The notes under the pieces were generated by a model. The model saw nothing but the letters and a program-made list of their open reading frames with translations, was not told where the DNA came from and searched no databases. From contig NZ_JFBL01000008.1 of assembly GCF_000597725.1 (NCBI RefSeq), positions 62,001-126,000 on the forward strand: a DNA stretch of 64,000 nt. Direction: 5' to 3'. The stretch is from Sulfurospirillum arcachonense DSM 9755 (GTDB lineage Bacteria > Campylobacterota > Campylobacteria > Campylobacterales > Sulfurospirillaceae). Below, one piece after another: positions 23,252 through 32,098 of this stretch. The translations under genes and the position numbers were made by a program. Position 1 is the stretch's first letter. Each line of letters starts with the position of its first letter.

Positions 23252-26082
23252 TCATCTCTTTTGGCTGGGCTATGTTCACTTGGTAGGATTTCTATTCTAT
23301 TTGCATCAATTTTATGTTTTGCTGTAAGCTCTTTTTTAATAGCTTCTGCTCTTGTTTGGGCAAGTTTTAAAAGAGAAGATTGTGCTATTTTGATTTTACT
23401 TATTAGCGTGTTTTCTATAGATTTATTGAATGCAAGAATATCAAGTTTTGCCGTTTTTTTATCTATGAAGCTTTTTTCTACTTTTTTATAAGAATCTATT
23501 GTGTTAGTTTTAAGATATAAATTTTTAAGTGCTAAAACATAGGTATCTATTTTTTTATCTTTGTTCGTTTCTTTGACTAGTTTGTGTGCAGCATCGATTC
23601 TTTTTTGAAACTCTAACGTTTGGAAAGCTTTTTTATCCAATATTTTATCATAGCTTCCTTTTATAGTGAGTTTTATGTTAGGACGTTTACTTAAGATTTT
23701 TTCTAAATTTTGCAATTTTTCATGTTCAGTGTTGATGATTTGGTTAGAAGCAAGGGCAAAGTCTATACTTTTTAATTTTTCGCCATCAATCCCTAACATA
23801 TTTCCTAAAAATTTAAATGGTGCAGTCACTAGCCCAGTTATCATATTGCCAACTGCTCTCCAAATGACACCACCATAACTAAATTTTGGATTATTCATAT
23901 TTCCTTTGACTGGTAAATCTATATCGATTTGCCCATCAGAATCTTTTAAAAGAGCAATGGCTAATTCTAGTGGAAGATTGACAGCATCTGGACTATCTAC
24001 TTTTTCACCTAAAGTTAGAGTATCTATGTTAATTTTATTATCGCCTAGTAATTTGGATTTTTTAATATTGTATTTTAAATCCATAGATAATTTGCCACTT
24101 TTAATTTTGTATCCTACAAATTTACTTGAATAAGGAGTCATATTATTTAAAGCAATATTTTTAAATAGTAAGTTAAGTTGGGCATTCTCTTTTATATTTA
24201 ATGGAGTTAGAGTACCTATAATATTTGTATATCCATACTTGTCTATTTTACCATTTAACTTTAATTTTGAAGGAGTAGTTGTTTGAAAATCAAAAGTAGA
24301 AAAGTGACCATTTAGGTCATGGATATGTGTTTGAAATGCAAATGGTAGTGAATAATCACTAAAGTCAGATACCCCATTGACTAAATCCATTGGGCCAATT
24401 TTTATTTTTATAGGGATGGATTCTTTTTTTGTTTGTTTCTTCTGAGTACTTGTTTTGTTTATAAGATTTGAAAAATTAGTAGTTCCATCTTGTGCAATAT
24501 GTGCTTTTATATAAGGCTCATGGAGTTTTAAATCATGTATATTAATAGACATGGGATTGTGAACATACTTAATACCATTTATATCTAGGCGTTTCCAAGT
24601 CAGTAATTTTTCCTTGTTTTGAGCAACTACATATAAATCTTTTATGGATGAATTTCCATCGACTTGGACATTGACTTTATCTTGAAGATTTACTTTTAGA
24701 TTAGCTGTTGTGTCAATATTAGCATTTGTAATTTGAAAGTTCACGTAGGGTTGCATATATGCAACATAATCCTTTACATGTAGATTATTTAAAATTATAT
24801 TTGAAGAAAAAGAAAGCGGTTCTTGAAGAAGATTACCAGTTACTTTTAGTGTTGAGTCTTCATTGAGGATTGAAGCCAATGCATAGTTTATTGAAGAAGC
24901 TTTTTTTGAAGAAATATTCTTTACATGTAAAGATGTATCTTTTAGTTCACTTTTAACAGAAGTACCTAAACGCATATCTAAAAATGTAAGGTTTGTATTT
25001 TTTATATAAGTATCTTGTAGTAAAAAACTCCAAGGTTTTAAAGGCGTATTTGTTTTTTTTGAAGAGAGTTCTTTTTTTTGAGCTTTCATTTGAAAAGCTT
25101 TAACAAGGTTGAGTTCATAATTTTTGTTTAAAGAGCTAAAGATAGAAGAGTTTTCAATAGTGAAGTTATCTATAAAGATATTTTGTTTTGGGTATTGTAA
25201 ATTAAAACCATTGAGATTCATTTGTGGAATCTCTATAATACTTTGATTATTATTTGAAATTTTTAAATTTAGAAGAGATAATTTTGCATCATTTATAGTT
25301 ACTTCTAACTCTTTTGATAAGTCTATTTGATAAGGCAAATGTAACGATAAAATACCACTTTGTAAATCGGCCGGGAGATTTGGAAGAGCATAATCATAAA
25401 TTTTTGGTAATTTTAAGTTTTTTATATTTATTTCACCATAAAGTGAAAGAGGAGTTATTCTCATACCTCCTTCCCAAAATAATTCACCACCATTTTCTAT
25501 TTTTGTTTTAAATGTGTGAGCTTGTACATCTCCTTTTTTAGTACTAATGTCATGGGCAATAAAATTGTATGGTCCAAGTTCTAACTTAAATGGTTTTTGA
25601 TTTCTTAAATCATTAAATTGGATATGTCCATTTTTTATAGTGAGTGTTTGTAAAATAATAATAGGTAAATTTGATTTTTCTTCTTTGGTATTTTTAGAAT
25701 TTTCAGTTGGAGGCAGTATGTTTTTGAGGTTTATTTTATCATTTTTAAAAATTTTTGTATAAAGTTTTGGAGAGTCTATATTTAAATGTTTAAAAAGAAT
25801 AGTTTTTTCTAAAAGACCAAGAGGAGTATAGTTAATAGAAAGGTTTTTTAAACTTAGAACAGGATGTTTATCTAAATCTTTTAAAACAATATTATTAATT
25901 TCTAAGTTAAAAGTGTAAGGGTTAAATTGAGCTTTTCCAAGTTCAAGATTGATACCAATATTTTCTTTGAGTAAAATTGGAACTTTATTTGTGATAAACC
26001 AAGGGAGAATAAAAAAACCACTTATAGTATAAACAACTGTAACTAATGAAATCCAAAATTTAAAACTTTTTAAATAGTTCAT
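23218..26082 (-). CDS. DUF748/AsmA-like large envelope protein
   Basis: A 954-residue protein with one N-terminal membrane segment (about 10-32), then a very long periplasmic region of beta strands typical of DUF748 and AsmA-like proteins (NLEINNIVLKDLDKHPVLSL; MDLVNGVSDFSDYSLPF; PLELAIALLKDSDGQIDIDLP). The last 200 residues, with RPNIKLTIKGSYDK and LAQTRAEAIKKEL, look like the OmpA-like end found in DUF748 proteins. AsmA-type bridges move phospholipid towards the outer membrane, so that role is plausible. Two dispersed palindrome sites (24776, 24923) lie inside it. Confidence 0.8.
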   Translation of the reverse strand: MNYLKSFKFWISLVTVVYTISGFFILPWFITNKVPILLKENIGINLELGKAQFNPYTFNLEINNIVLKDLDKHPVLSLKNLSINYTPLGLLEKTILFKHLNIDSPKLYTKIFKNDKINLKNILPPTENSKNTKEEKSNLPIIILQTLTIKNGHIQFNDLRNQKPFKLELGPYNFIAHDISTKKGDVQAHTFKTKIENGGELFWEGGMRITPLSLYGEINIKNLKLPKIYDYALPNLPADLQSGILSLHLPYQIDLSKELEVTINDAKLSLLNLKISNNNQSIIEIPQMNLNGFNLQYPKQNIFIDNFTIENSSIFSSLNKNYELNLVKAFQMKAQKKELSSKKTNTPLKPWSFLLQDTYIKNTNLTFLDMRLGTSVKSELKDTSLHVKNISSKKASSINYALASILNEDSTLKVTGNLLQEPLSFSSNIILNNLHVKDYVAYMQPYVNFQITNANIDTTANLKVNLQDKVNVQVDGNSSIKDLYVVAQNKEKLLTWKRLDINGIKYVHNPMSINIHDLKLHEPYIKAHIAQDGTTNFSNLINKTSTQKKQTKKESIPIKIKIGPMDLVNGVSDFSDYSLPFAFQTHIHDLNGHFSTFDFQTTTPSKLKLNGKIDKYGYTNIIGTLTPLNIKENAQLNLLFKNIALNNMTPYSSKFVGYKIKSGKLSMDLKYNIKKSKLLGDNKINIDTLTLGEKVDSPDAVNLPLELAIALLKDSDGQIDIDLPVKGNMNNPKFSYGGVIWRAVGNMITGLVTAPFKFLGNMLGIDGEKLKSIDFALASNQIINTEHEKLQNLEKILSKRPNIKLTIKGSYDKILDKKAFQTLEFQKRIDAAHKLVKETNKDKKIDTYVLALKNLYLKTNTIDSYKKVEKSFIDKKTAKLDILAFNKSIENTLISKIKIAQSSLLKLAQTRAEAIKKELTAKHKIDANRIEILPSEHSPAKRDEWIEVKLDIKS
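24919..24932. repeat. Perfect copy of the dispersed palindrome CTTTACATGTAAAG
   Basis: One of four perfect 14-base copies in the window; this one lies in the DUF748 gene and encodes Leu-His-Val-Lys on the minus strand (SLHVKN). A related site, CCTTTACATGTAG, lies 147 bases away at 24771. Confidence 0.6.
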
Positions 26083-26124
26083 GATAGCTAACCTCCCGTT
26101 AATAAGACGTTTTATTTATTGTAA

Positions 26125-26493
26125 TTATAAAATTGAACTTTTACAAACATGATCGTTGGTTATCTTCCCACATTCTTGCACATAATCAATTCCCCATTTA
26201 TACATTTCTTGTAGTACGGGTTTTAATTTTTTTCCGCTACATGTTAAACTATAGACTACTTTAGGGGGTACTTCAGCGTAAACTTCTCTATGAATAATCT
26301 TTTTTTCTTCCAATTCTTTTAATTTTACCGTTAAAGTTTTTTGAGTTATTTCATTTACGGTTTCATGTAAATCTTTAAATCGCATATCACCATTAAGTAG
26401 ATGCCAAATGATACTAAGTTTCCATCTGTCATTAAATATGTCAAGTGTAACTGCAACTGAACAGTTATATTCTTTTTCATTAACCAAATACAT
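26125..26493 (-). CDS. HxlR-family transcriptional regulator
   Basis: A 122-residue winged-helix protein with the HxlR pattern: CSVAVTLDIFNDRWKLSIIWHLL, then RFKDLHETVNEITQKTLTVKL and PPKVVYSLTCSGKKLKPVL. The N-terminal cysteine (Cys10) is where thiol-sensing members such as YodB, CatR and HypR react with quinones or diamide; another cysteine lies in the wing. It is divergent from mdaB and sits beside two nitroreductases, so control of a quinone/electrophile response is likely. Its start codon lies in a TACATGTAAA site. Confidence 0.85.
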   Translation of the reverse strand: MYLVNEKEYNCSVAVTLDIFNDRWKLSIIWHLLNGDMRFKDLHETVNEITQKTLTVKLKELEEKKIIHREVYAEVPPKVVYSLTCSGKKLKPVLQEMYKWGIDYVQECGKITNDHVCKSSIL

Positions 26494-26542
26494 GTAAATC
26501 CTTTTTCTACTTTTATTATAACATAAAGTAAATAAAATTCTA

Positions 26543-26570
26543 TTACTTACCTAAAAGAAAGTAAGAGTAA
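26543..26570. promoter_or_regulatory. Candidate HxlR operator
   Basis: TTACTTAC (26543-26550) and GTAAGAGTAA (26561-26570) form a dyad with one bulged base in the divergent HxlR-mdaB gap. It covers the expected -35 region of a mdaB promoter whose -10 is TATAAT at 26587-26592. Confidence 0.4.
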
Positions 26571-26586
26571 ATTAAGTTTATTTATA

Positions 26587-26592
26587 TATAAT
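26587..26592 (+). promoter_or_regulatory. Candidate -10 box for mdaB
   Basis: TATAAT, 26 bases before the mdaB ATG, downstream of the dyad at 26543. A short AGTTTAT/ATAAACT hairpin then precedes the AAGGAG. Confidence 0.35.
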
Positions 26593-26617
26593 TTTTAGAT
26601 AAACTCAAGGAGAATAA

Positions 26618-27208
26618 ATGAAAAAAGTATTAATATTAAATGGTCATCAATATTATGATGAAGTAGCAAAAGGTGAGTTAACACAAAGTTATATAAATAG
26701 AGCAAATGATTTTTTTCTTAAAAATGGTTTCGAAGTAAAACATAGTGTAGTAGACAAAGAGTATGAGATAAATGAAGAAGTAGATAAGTTTGCTTGGGCT
26801 GATTATATTTTGTTTCAATATCCTGTATATTGGATGACTTTACCATGGAAAGCAAAAAAATATGTTGATGAAATCTTTTCAGCAGGTGCTGGGAAAGTTA
26901 CATATGCAAGTGATGGAAGAAGTAGAGAAAATGCTAGTAAAAGATACGGTAGCGGTGGATTAATGACTGATAAAAAATATATGCTTAGCCTAACCTACAA
27001 TTGTCCAACTAGCGAATTTGATAATAAAGATGGCTTTTTTGAAGGTTTATCATTAGATGAAGCAAACTATGCAGTACATAAAACATTTCAGTTTTGTGGA
27101 GCGCAACAATTAGAGACTTATTCTGTGCATGATATATTTAAAGGTGATTTAAATTTAGATGAAGAGTTAGATAAGTTTGAAAAAGTTTTATCTAAAAACT
27201 TTTTATAA
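26618..27208 (+). CDS. mdaB: MdaB-like NAD(P)H quinone reductase
   Basis: A 196-residue flavodoxin-like protein. LILNGHQYYDEVAKGELTQ is the MdaB-type flavin phosphate region, FQYPVYWMTLPWKAKKYVDEIF is the family signature (shown here as FQYPVYWMTLPWK) and MLSLTYNCPTSEF follows. In Helicobacter and E. coli MdaB reduces quinones by two electrons and protects against oxidative stress. RBS AAGGAG. It leads a run of redox genes, divergent from the HxlR regulator. Confidence 0.85.
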   Translation: MKKVLILNGHQYYDEVAKGELTQSYINRANDFFLKNGFEVKHSVVDKEYEINEEVDKFAWADYILFQYPVYWMTLPWKAKKYVDEIFSAGAGKVTYASDGRSRENASKRYGSGGLMTDKKYMLSLTYNCPTSEFDNKDGFFEGLSLDEANYAVHKTFQFCGAQQLETYSVHDIFKGDLNLDEELDKFEKVLSKNFL

Positions 27209-27224
27209 AATATTGGAGTTAATG

Positions 27225-27974
27225 ATGAATGAAATTATAAAACAATTAAGTAGTAGAAAATCAATAAGACAATTTACTGGTGAGAGTGTAAGTAAAGAAG
27301 ACCTTGAACTTATTATAAAAACGGCCCAAAGATGTCCAACTTCTATCAATGGACAACAAATTTCTTTAGTTTATACTAGAGATAAAGAAAAAATAAAACA
27401 AATTGCGGAATTTTGTGCTGGACAACAACAAGTTGCAACAGCTGATGTTTTTATAGCTATTTGTGTAGATTTCAATAGAACTATTTTTGCAGTTGAACAA
27501 ACTGGAGAAAAACACCAGATAGATAAATCAGCTGAAGGTATACTTGTAGGCGCAGTTGATGCTGGAATTATGTTAAATGCTATCCAAATATCAGCTGAAT
27601 CACTTGGATATGGAACAACTGCGATTGGAGCAGTAAGAAATGAACCAGCTGCTATGATTGATTTATTAGGACTTCCACCAAAAACATTTCCAATCGTTGG
27701 AACTACTATTGGAGTATCTACGAAAGAAGCAAAAGAGGCGCCACTTAAACCTAGAGTTCCTATTGAGAGTTTTGCTTTTGAAGATAAATATGATGACAAA
27801 AAAGTAAAAGATGGTGTTCTATTATATGAAAAACAGATGAAAAAATTTAGAGTTGATAATAATATGGACTATTTGCAATCATATTGTGAGCAAACAGCAA
27901 ACTATTATAAAAACATCTATTTTAGAAAGATTAAAGAAAATTATACAAAACAAGGTTTTGTATTTAAAGATTAA
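27225..27974 (+). CDS. NfsA-like FMN nitroreductase
   Basis: I start at ATG 27225 (MNEIIKQLSSRKSIRQFTGE), six bases after GGAG, rather than the TTG at 27177, which lies within mdaB. The 249-residue protein has the SSRKSIRQF phosphate-contacting start, RCPTSINGQQ and a long C-terminal part (FRVDNNMDYLQSYCEQ) as in NfsA/FRP enzymes. It should reduce nitro compounds, quinones or flavins with NADPH. It shares a transcript with mdaB (gap 16 bases). Confidence 0.8.
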   Translation: MNEIIKQLSSRKSIRQFTGESVSKEDLELIIKTAQRCPTSINGQQISLVYTRDKEKIKQIAEFCAGQQQVATADVFIAICVDFNRTIFAVEQTGEKHQIDKSAEGILVGAVDAGIMLNAIQISAESLGYGTTAIGAVRNEPAAMIDLLGLPPKTFPIVGTTIGVSTKEAKEAPLKPRVPIESFAFEDKYDDKKVKDGVLLYEKQMKKFRVDNNMDYLQSYCEQTANYYKNIYFRKIKENYTKQGFVFKD

Positions 27975-27994
27975 AAAAATTAAAAGGAAGTAGA

Positions 27995-28291
27995 ATGAAA
28001 AATATAGTAATAGTTGCAAGTATAAAAATAAAAAGTGAATTTAGAGACGAAGTTTATGCCCAGTTAGTAAAACTTCATAAGAATACTCATACATATGATG
28101 ATGGTGTTGTACAATATGAATTACATAAAGAAATAGGTTGTGAAAATAGTTTTACATTTATTGAGATTTGGGAAAATGAAGAGTTGTTGGGGGTACATGA
28201 GAAAAAAGATTATTTTTTAGATTTTATAGCTAAGTTAGAAAATAAACTAGAAAACATGTCTGTTCAAAAATTAGAAAAAATAGATTTGTAA
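27995..28291 (+). CDS. Antibiotic biosynthesis monooxygenase (ABM) domain protein
   Basis: A 98-residue ABM/YgiN-type protein: VIVASIKIKSEFRDEVYAQL at the start (VIVASIKIKSEF), YDDGVVQYELHKEIG and FTFIEIWENEELLGVHEKKDYF, the usual ferredoxin-like dimer. Members include quinol monooxygenase YgiN, which works with MdaB in E. coli; that pairing fits its position two genes after mdaB. It is followed, in the same frame after a TAA, by the remnant of a second ABM domain. Confidence 0.8.
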   Translation: MKNIVIVASIKIKSEFRDEVYAQLVKLHKNTHTYDDGVVQYELHKEIGCENSFTFIEIWENEELLGVHEKKDYFLDFIAKLENKLENMSVQKLEKIDL

Positions 28292-28516
28292 TATGATTTT
28301 TCAGAAAATGAAAAAGGTTGTGAGCAATATGAATCTTTTATTGATGGTGATACTTTTATTACCATTGAAAGATGGAGTTCACAAGAGTTACTTGATTTGC
28401 ATCTTAAAACTGAGCATGTAAAAAAATATGTGCCAAAGTTAAGAGAGTGCGTAGTTGATGAAACATTTAATGTCCAATTTATAAAAAGTGATGATGTTTC
28501 TTTTGTAACAATTTAA
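28292..28516 (+). pseudogene. Remnant of a second ABM domain, no start codon
   Basis: The frame continuing after the TAA at 28289 reads 74 sense codons, including GCEQYESFIDGDTFITIERW and LLDLHLKTEHVKKYVPKLRE, which line up with the last two thirds of an ABM domain. The first strand and helix are missing and no ATG, GTG or TTG lies ahead of the conserved part. It looks like a tandem duplicate that lost its 5' end, or a two-domain gene cut by a stop codon. Confidence 0.6.
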
Positions 28517-28525
28517 AGGGAAAAG

Positions 28526-28819
28526 ATGAGTCTTTTATTTAAAGAAGGAAAAATAGAAAATTTAAAATTAAAAAATAGAGTTGTTATGCCTCCCATGTGT
28601 ATGTATAAAAGTGATAAGAGTGGTGAATTAAAAACTTTTCATAAAGGACATTATTTAGCAAGAGCTATTGGGGGAGTTGGATTGATTATTGTTGAAGCAA
28701 CTGCTATTGAGCCAAGAGGGCGAATCTCTGCTAATGATTTAGGTCTTTGGAATGATACTCAAATAGAAGCGCATAAAAAGGAATTTATAAATTCATCTTA
28801 TACAAGAGCATTTATATAA
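28526..28819 (+). pseudogene. Truncated Old Yellow Enzyme (N-terminal quarter)
   Basis: MSLLFKEGKIENLKLKNRVVMPPMCMY is the start of a YqjM/OYE-type ene reductase, and GHYLARAIGGVGLIIVEATAI and GRISANDLGLWNDTQIEAHK continue it to about residue 85. The frame then ends after 97 codons with unrelated residues, whereas the family has about 340. The rest of the gene is absent, pointing to an internal deletion. The RBS (AGGGAAAAG) is still present. Confidence 0.75.
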
Positions 28820-28905
28820 TTTTGTATTTTGTTAGATTTTTGTTAAAAAACTTGAGATAGACTAACATTTTTATGATGTTATAAATTAATTTAAAAGGAA
28901 AAAAT

Positions 28906-29535
28906 ATGGAAAAAACGTTTTCAGAAGCTATGGACTTTAGACATGCTTGTAAGATTTTTGATGAAACTAAAAAAATCAGTGATGAGGATATGAAATTTAT
29001 ACTCGAAGCTGGAAGAAAATCGCCAAGTTCATTCGGTATGGAAGCTTGGAAGTTTTTAGTTATTACAAATGAAGAGTTAAAAACAAAACTAAAACCTTTT
29101 TGTTGGGATCAGCCTCAAATTACTACTTGTTCACATCTTGTTATTGTTTTAGCTGGTATTGAAGGGGTAAAACCTGAAAGTGGTATACCTGAAAAAAGAT
29201 TTGCTAGACGTGAAATGCCTAAAGAAAAATTAGATTTTTATTTGGGATTGTATGCAGAACATTTAAAAGATACTTTGAGCAGTGATAAAAATATTTATTC
29301 TTGGACGGCTAGACAATCATATATTGCTCTAGGTAATATGATGACTGCAGGAGCTATAAAAGGAATAGATTCTTGTCCGATTGAAGGGTATGATAAAGAC
29401 GGTGTTGAAAAAGTATTAGAGCTTGATACCTCAAAATTTCAGTTAGTTTGTGTCCTTCCTTTTGGATATAGAATTAACGAGCAATCAACACAATTAAGAG
29501 AAAAATTTGAAGATATCGTTGAATTTATTGAGTAA
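28906..29535 (+). CDS. NfsB-like nitroreductase family protein
   Basis: A 209-residue FMN oxidoreductase: MDFRHACKIFDETKKISDED, GRKSPSSFGMEAWKFLVI, and SYIALGNMMTAGAIKGIDSCPIEGYD, the NfsB/NTR signature (shown in part). It follows the truncated OYE gene with its own RBS (AAAAGG). It may reduce nitro compounds, quinones or flavins. It is a different subfamily from the NfsA-like protein at 27225. Confidence 0.8.
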   Translation: MEKTFSEAMDFRHACKIFDETKKISDEDMKFILEAGRKSPSSFGMEAWKFLVITNEELKTKLKPFCWDQPQITTCSHLVIVLAGIEGVKPESGIPEKRFARREMPKEKLDFYLGLYAEHLKDTLSSDKNIYSWTARQSYIALGNMMTAGAIKGIDSCPIEGYDKDGVEKVLELDTSKFQLVCVLPFGYRINEQSTQLREKFEDIVEFIE

Positions 29536-29579
29536 TAATTTTATTAGATGATATCTACGTAATATATATTTTATTGTAT

Positions 29580-29631
29580 TTTTTCGCTATTATTTAAGTT
29601 CGAAATGAGTAATTTTTATAATAGCGAAAAA
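29580..29631. repeat. Long inverted repeat after the nitroreductase operon
   Basis: TTTTTCGCTATTAT (29580-29593) and ATAATAGCGAAAAA (29618-29631) are perfect 14-base arms with a 24-base loop. Neither strand ends in a U-run, so this is an unusual terminator if it is one. It lies in the 184-base gap between the nitroreductase and queH; the rest of that gap is AT-rich. Confidence 0.5.
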
Positions 29632-29719
29632 GAAAAAATAAATGATCTAAATATTAAAAAATACCTCGTTAAAAGTAAAATTACAAATACTAATTTTTTA
29701 GTGTAAAAGGTCAATTTCA

Positions 29720-30808
29720 ATGTTAGTTCATATATGTTGTTCAGTAGATAGTCACTTTTTTTTGCAAAAACTTCAAAAACTTTATCCACAAAAAGAGTTG
29801 ATAGGTTTTTTTTACGACCCTAATATTCACCCATATTCAGAATACCAATTACGTCTTTTAGATGTACAAAGAAGTTGTAAAAAATTGGGTATAAAACTTA
29901 TTGAAGGTGAGTATGATTATGAAGGTTGGATGCAAGCAGTCAGAGGTTTAGAAAGTGAACCAGAAAAGGGAAAACGGTGTTCAGTCTGTTTTGATAACAG
30001 GTTAGAACAAACAGCGATAAAAGCACTAGAAATTGGGATTAATGAGATAACAACAACGTTACTAACAAGCCCTAAAAAATCGATAGAACAATTAAGTCAA
30101 AATGCTAAAAAAATAGAACAAAAATACCCTTTACATGTAGAGACTCCTGATTTTAGAAAAGATGGTGGCACAAGTGAACAGTTTGCTTTAGCAAAAAAAG
30201 ATATGTTATATCATCAAAATTATTGTGGTTGTTTGTTTGCTTTAGAAGTGCAAAGAGAAAATCAAGATAGATTAAAAGATGAATTAAGTTCTCCTATAAC
30301 TTCTCAAATTTTACCTTCATCAATACAAGAGCGAATTAAATTATATAAAAAAGTGATTGATTGTGAAGAAAAAGGAGAAAAATTTAGATTAAAAAGAGAA
30401 AAGTTTTTAAATTATCGGTTACTTCAAGCATATGTGCGTAAAGGAAAATCTGAGATAGTTCCAAGTTATATACTTTTTTACTCAACACTTACAAGAGAAT
30501 TTACAAGAGGAAAAATAGAATATATTGAAGATGAAATAGCTTATTTTAACCGTGAAGAGATAATATTTTTAAGCATAAAAAAATTTAATAGTATACTAGA
30601 AACAAGCTATATTAATGTAGCAGCATTGATGAAAAAACCACCTTTAGTAGAAGAAGAAATAAGAGTAAGAAAAGAGTTGTTATTGAGTGATATGATGAGT
30701 CTAAATCCAATAATTATATTAGATACTATAGAAAAGCAAAAGTTTGAAATTTTAATAAAATCTAAAACATATATAGATATTAGGGAAAATTTAGTAAAAG
30801 TTAGATAG
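29720..30808 (+). CDS. queH: Epoxyqueuosine reductase QueH with C-terminal extension
   Basis: Residues 1-180 are QueH (DUF208): LVHICCSVDSHFF with the Cys-Cys pair, FYDPNIHPYSEYQLRL, GKRCSVCFDNRLE, TTTLLTSPKKS and QNYCGCLF supply the cysteines for the 4Fe-4S cluster and dinuclear iron site. It converts epoxyqueuosine to queuosine in tRNA, replacing QueG. About 180 further residues follow, Lys/Glu-rich, with no metal motif I can name. A CCTTTACATGTAG site is at 30129. Confidence 0.85.
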   Translation: MLVHICCSVDSHFFLQKLQKLYPQKELIGFFYDPNIHPYSEYQLRLLDVQRSCKKLGIKLIEGEYDYEGWMQAVRGLESEPEKGKRCSVCFDNRLEQTAIKALEIGINEITTTLLTSPKKSIEQLSQNAKKIEQKYPLHVETPDFRKDGGTSEQFALAKKDMLYHQNYCGCLFALEVQRENQDRLKDELSSPITSQILPSSIQERIKLYKKVIDCEEKGEKFRLKREKFLNYRLLQAYVRKGKSEIVPSYILFYSTLTREFTRGKIEYIEDEIAYFNREEIIFLSIKKFNSILETSYINVAALMKKPPLVEEEIRVRKELLLSDMMSLNPIIILDTIEKQKFEILIKSKTYIDIRENLVKVR

Positions 30809-30847
30809 AATAATAAGATTTTATTAAAATAATTAAAAGGCTTTAAT

Positions 30848-31297
30848 TTGAATATAGATGTTGTCGAGATTCAGAAGATTTTACCCCACCGTTTTCCATT
30901 TTTACTCCTTGATCGAATTACAGATCTAAAAGCTGGAGAATCTGTTGAAGGTTATAAAAATGTATCAATTGGTGAACATATATTTCAAGGACATTTTCCT
31001 GGGCATCCGATTTATCCAGGTGTTATGATTGTTGAAGGTATGGCACAAGCTGGTGGAGTATTAGCATTTAAAAGTGTAAGTCAAGAAGAACAAGATGATA
31101 CTTCAAACAAAGTAGTTTATTTTATGAGTATTGATAAATGTAAATTTCGCTCACCTGTAACTCCAGGTGATAAGTTAGTATATAAACTAAGTGTTATTAA
31201 ACATAAAGGAAATATCTGGGTTTTAGATGGAAAAGCTTATGTTGATGATAAATTAGTTTGTCAAGCAGAACTCAAAGCAATGATAGTGGATAAGTAG
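30848..31297 (+). CDS. fabZ: 3-hydroxyacyl-ACP dehydratase FabZ
   Basis: Dehydrates 3-hydroxyacyl-ACP in fatty acid synthesis. The 149-residue protein starts at TTG 30848; [13 protein letters not shown] and the active-site [22 protein letters not shown] (His and Glu, shown in part) are intact. It is followed by lpxA after nine bases, the usual FabZ-LpxA pairing that balances fatty acid and lipid A supply. Confidence 0.95.
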   Translation: MNIDVVEIQKILPHRFPFLLLDRITDLKAGESVEGYKNVSIGEHIFQGHFPGHPIYPGVMIVEGMAQAGGVLAFKSVSQEEQDDTSNKVVYFMSIDKCKFRSPVTPGDKLVYKLSVIKHKGNIWVLDGKAYVDDKLVCQAELKAMIVDK

Positions 31298-31306
31298 ATA
31301 AATAAT

Positions 31307-32098
31307 ATGTCAAATATTCATACAAGTGCAGTTGTAGAAGATGGTGCAAAAATAGCAGATAATGTAACAATTGGGGCATTTGCGTATATTTCAAGTAATG
31401 CTAATTTAAAAGCAGGTGTTGAAATAATGCAAGGAGCAGGAATCTATGGTAATACGACTATAGAGGAAAATACAAAGGTATTTCCATATGCTATTATTGG
31501 TACACCACCACAAGATACAGGCTATAAAGCCGAAGATGACGTTAAAGTTATTATAGGTAAAAATTGTACTATTCGTGAATTTGTAACAGTAAATGCTGGT
31601 ACAAAAAAAGGTGGAGGGATAACTTCCATTGGAGATGATTGTTTTATCATGATTTATTCGCATATTGCACATGATTGTCAAGTTGGTAACAATGTGACAA
31701 TGGCAAATAATGCAACACTTGCTGGGCATGTGCATATTGGAAGTTTTACTGTTATTGGTGGTATGACTCCTATTCATCAGTTTGTAAAGATCGGTGAGGG
31801 CTGTATGATAGGTGGAGCGAGTGCTATAAGCCAAGATATTCCTCCTTTTTGTTTAGCTGAAGGAAATAGAGCTGTAGTAAAAGGGCTAAATGCAGTTGGC
31901 CTGAAAAGAAGATTTAAAAAAGAAGATATAAGAGCATTACAAGGTGCATACAGAGAACTTTTTAGAAGTAATATGCCAATAAAAGATATGGCAAATGAAC
32001 TTTTGAAAAATGAAAAAAATGAAAAAGTATTGCAAATGTGTAGTTTCATAGTAGAAACTTCGCGTGGTATACCGTATGAGAGGAAAAATAATGGTTAA
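31307..32098 (+). CDS. lpxA: UDP-N-acetylglucosamine O-acyltransferase
   Basis: First step of lipid A synthesis: it adds a 3-hydroxyacyl chain to UDP-GlcNAc. The 263-residue protein is a left-handed beta helix of hexapeptide repeats (I/V-G-x-x-A/T), with the catalytic histidine in [13 protein letters not shown] and the conserved [14 protein letters not shown]. The C-terminal helical part ends [15 protein letters not shown]. The end overlaps clpX by eight bases. Confidence 0.96.
   Translation: MSNIHTSAVVEDGAKIADNVTIGAFAYISSNANLKAGVEIMQGAGIYGNTTIEENTKVFPYAIIGTPPQDTGYKAEDDVKVIIGKNCTIREFVTVNAGTKKGGGITSIGDDCFIMIYSHIAHDCQVGNNVTMANNATLAGHVHIGSFTVIGGMTPIHQFVKIGEGCMIGGASAISQDIPPFCLAEGNRAVVKGLNAVGLKRRFKKEDIRALQGAYRELFRSNMPIKDMANELLKNEKNEKVLQMCSFIVETSRGIPYERKNNG

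Noticed and set aside
29605-29706. 33-codon ORF in the queH upstream gap
   Set aside because: No ribosome binding site and AT-rich composition; kept only as part of a finding on the inverted repeat.
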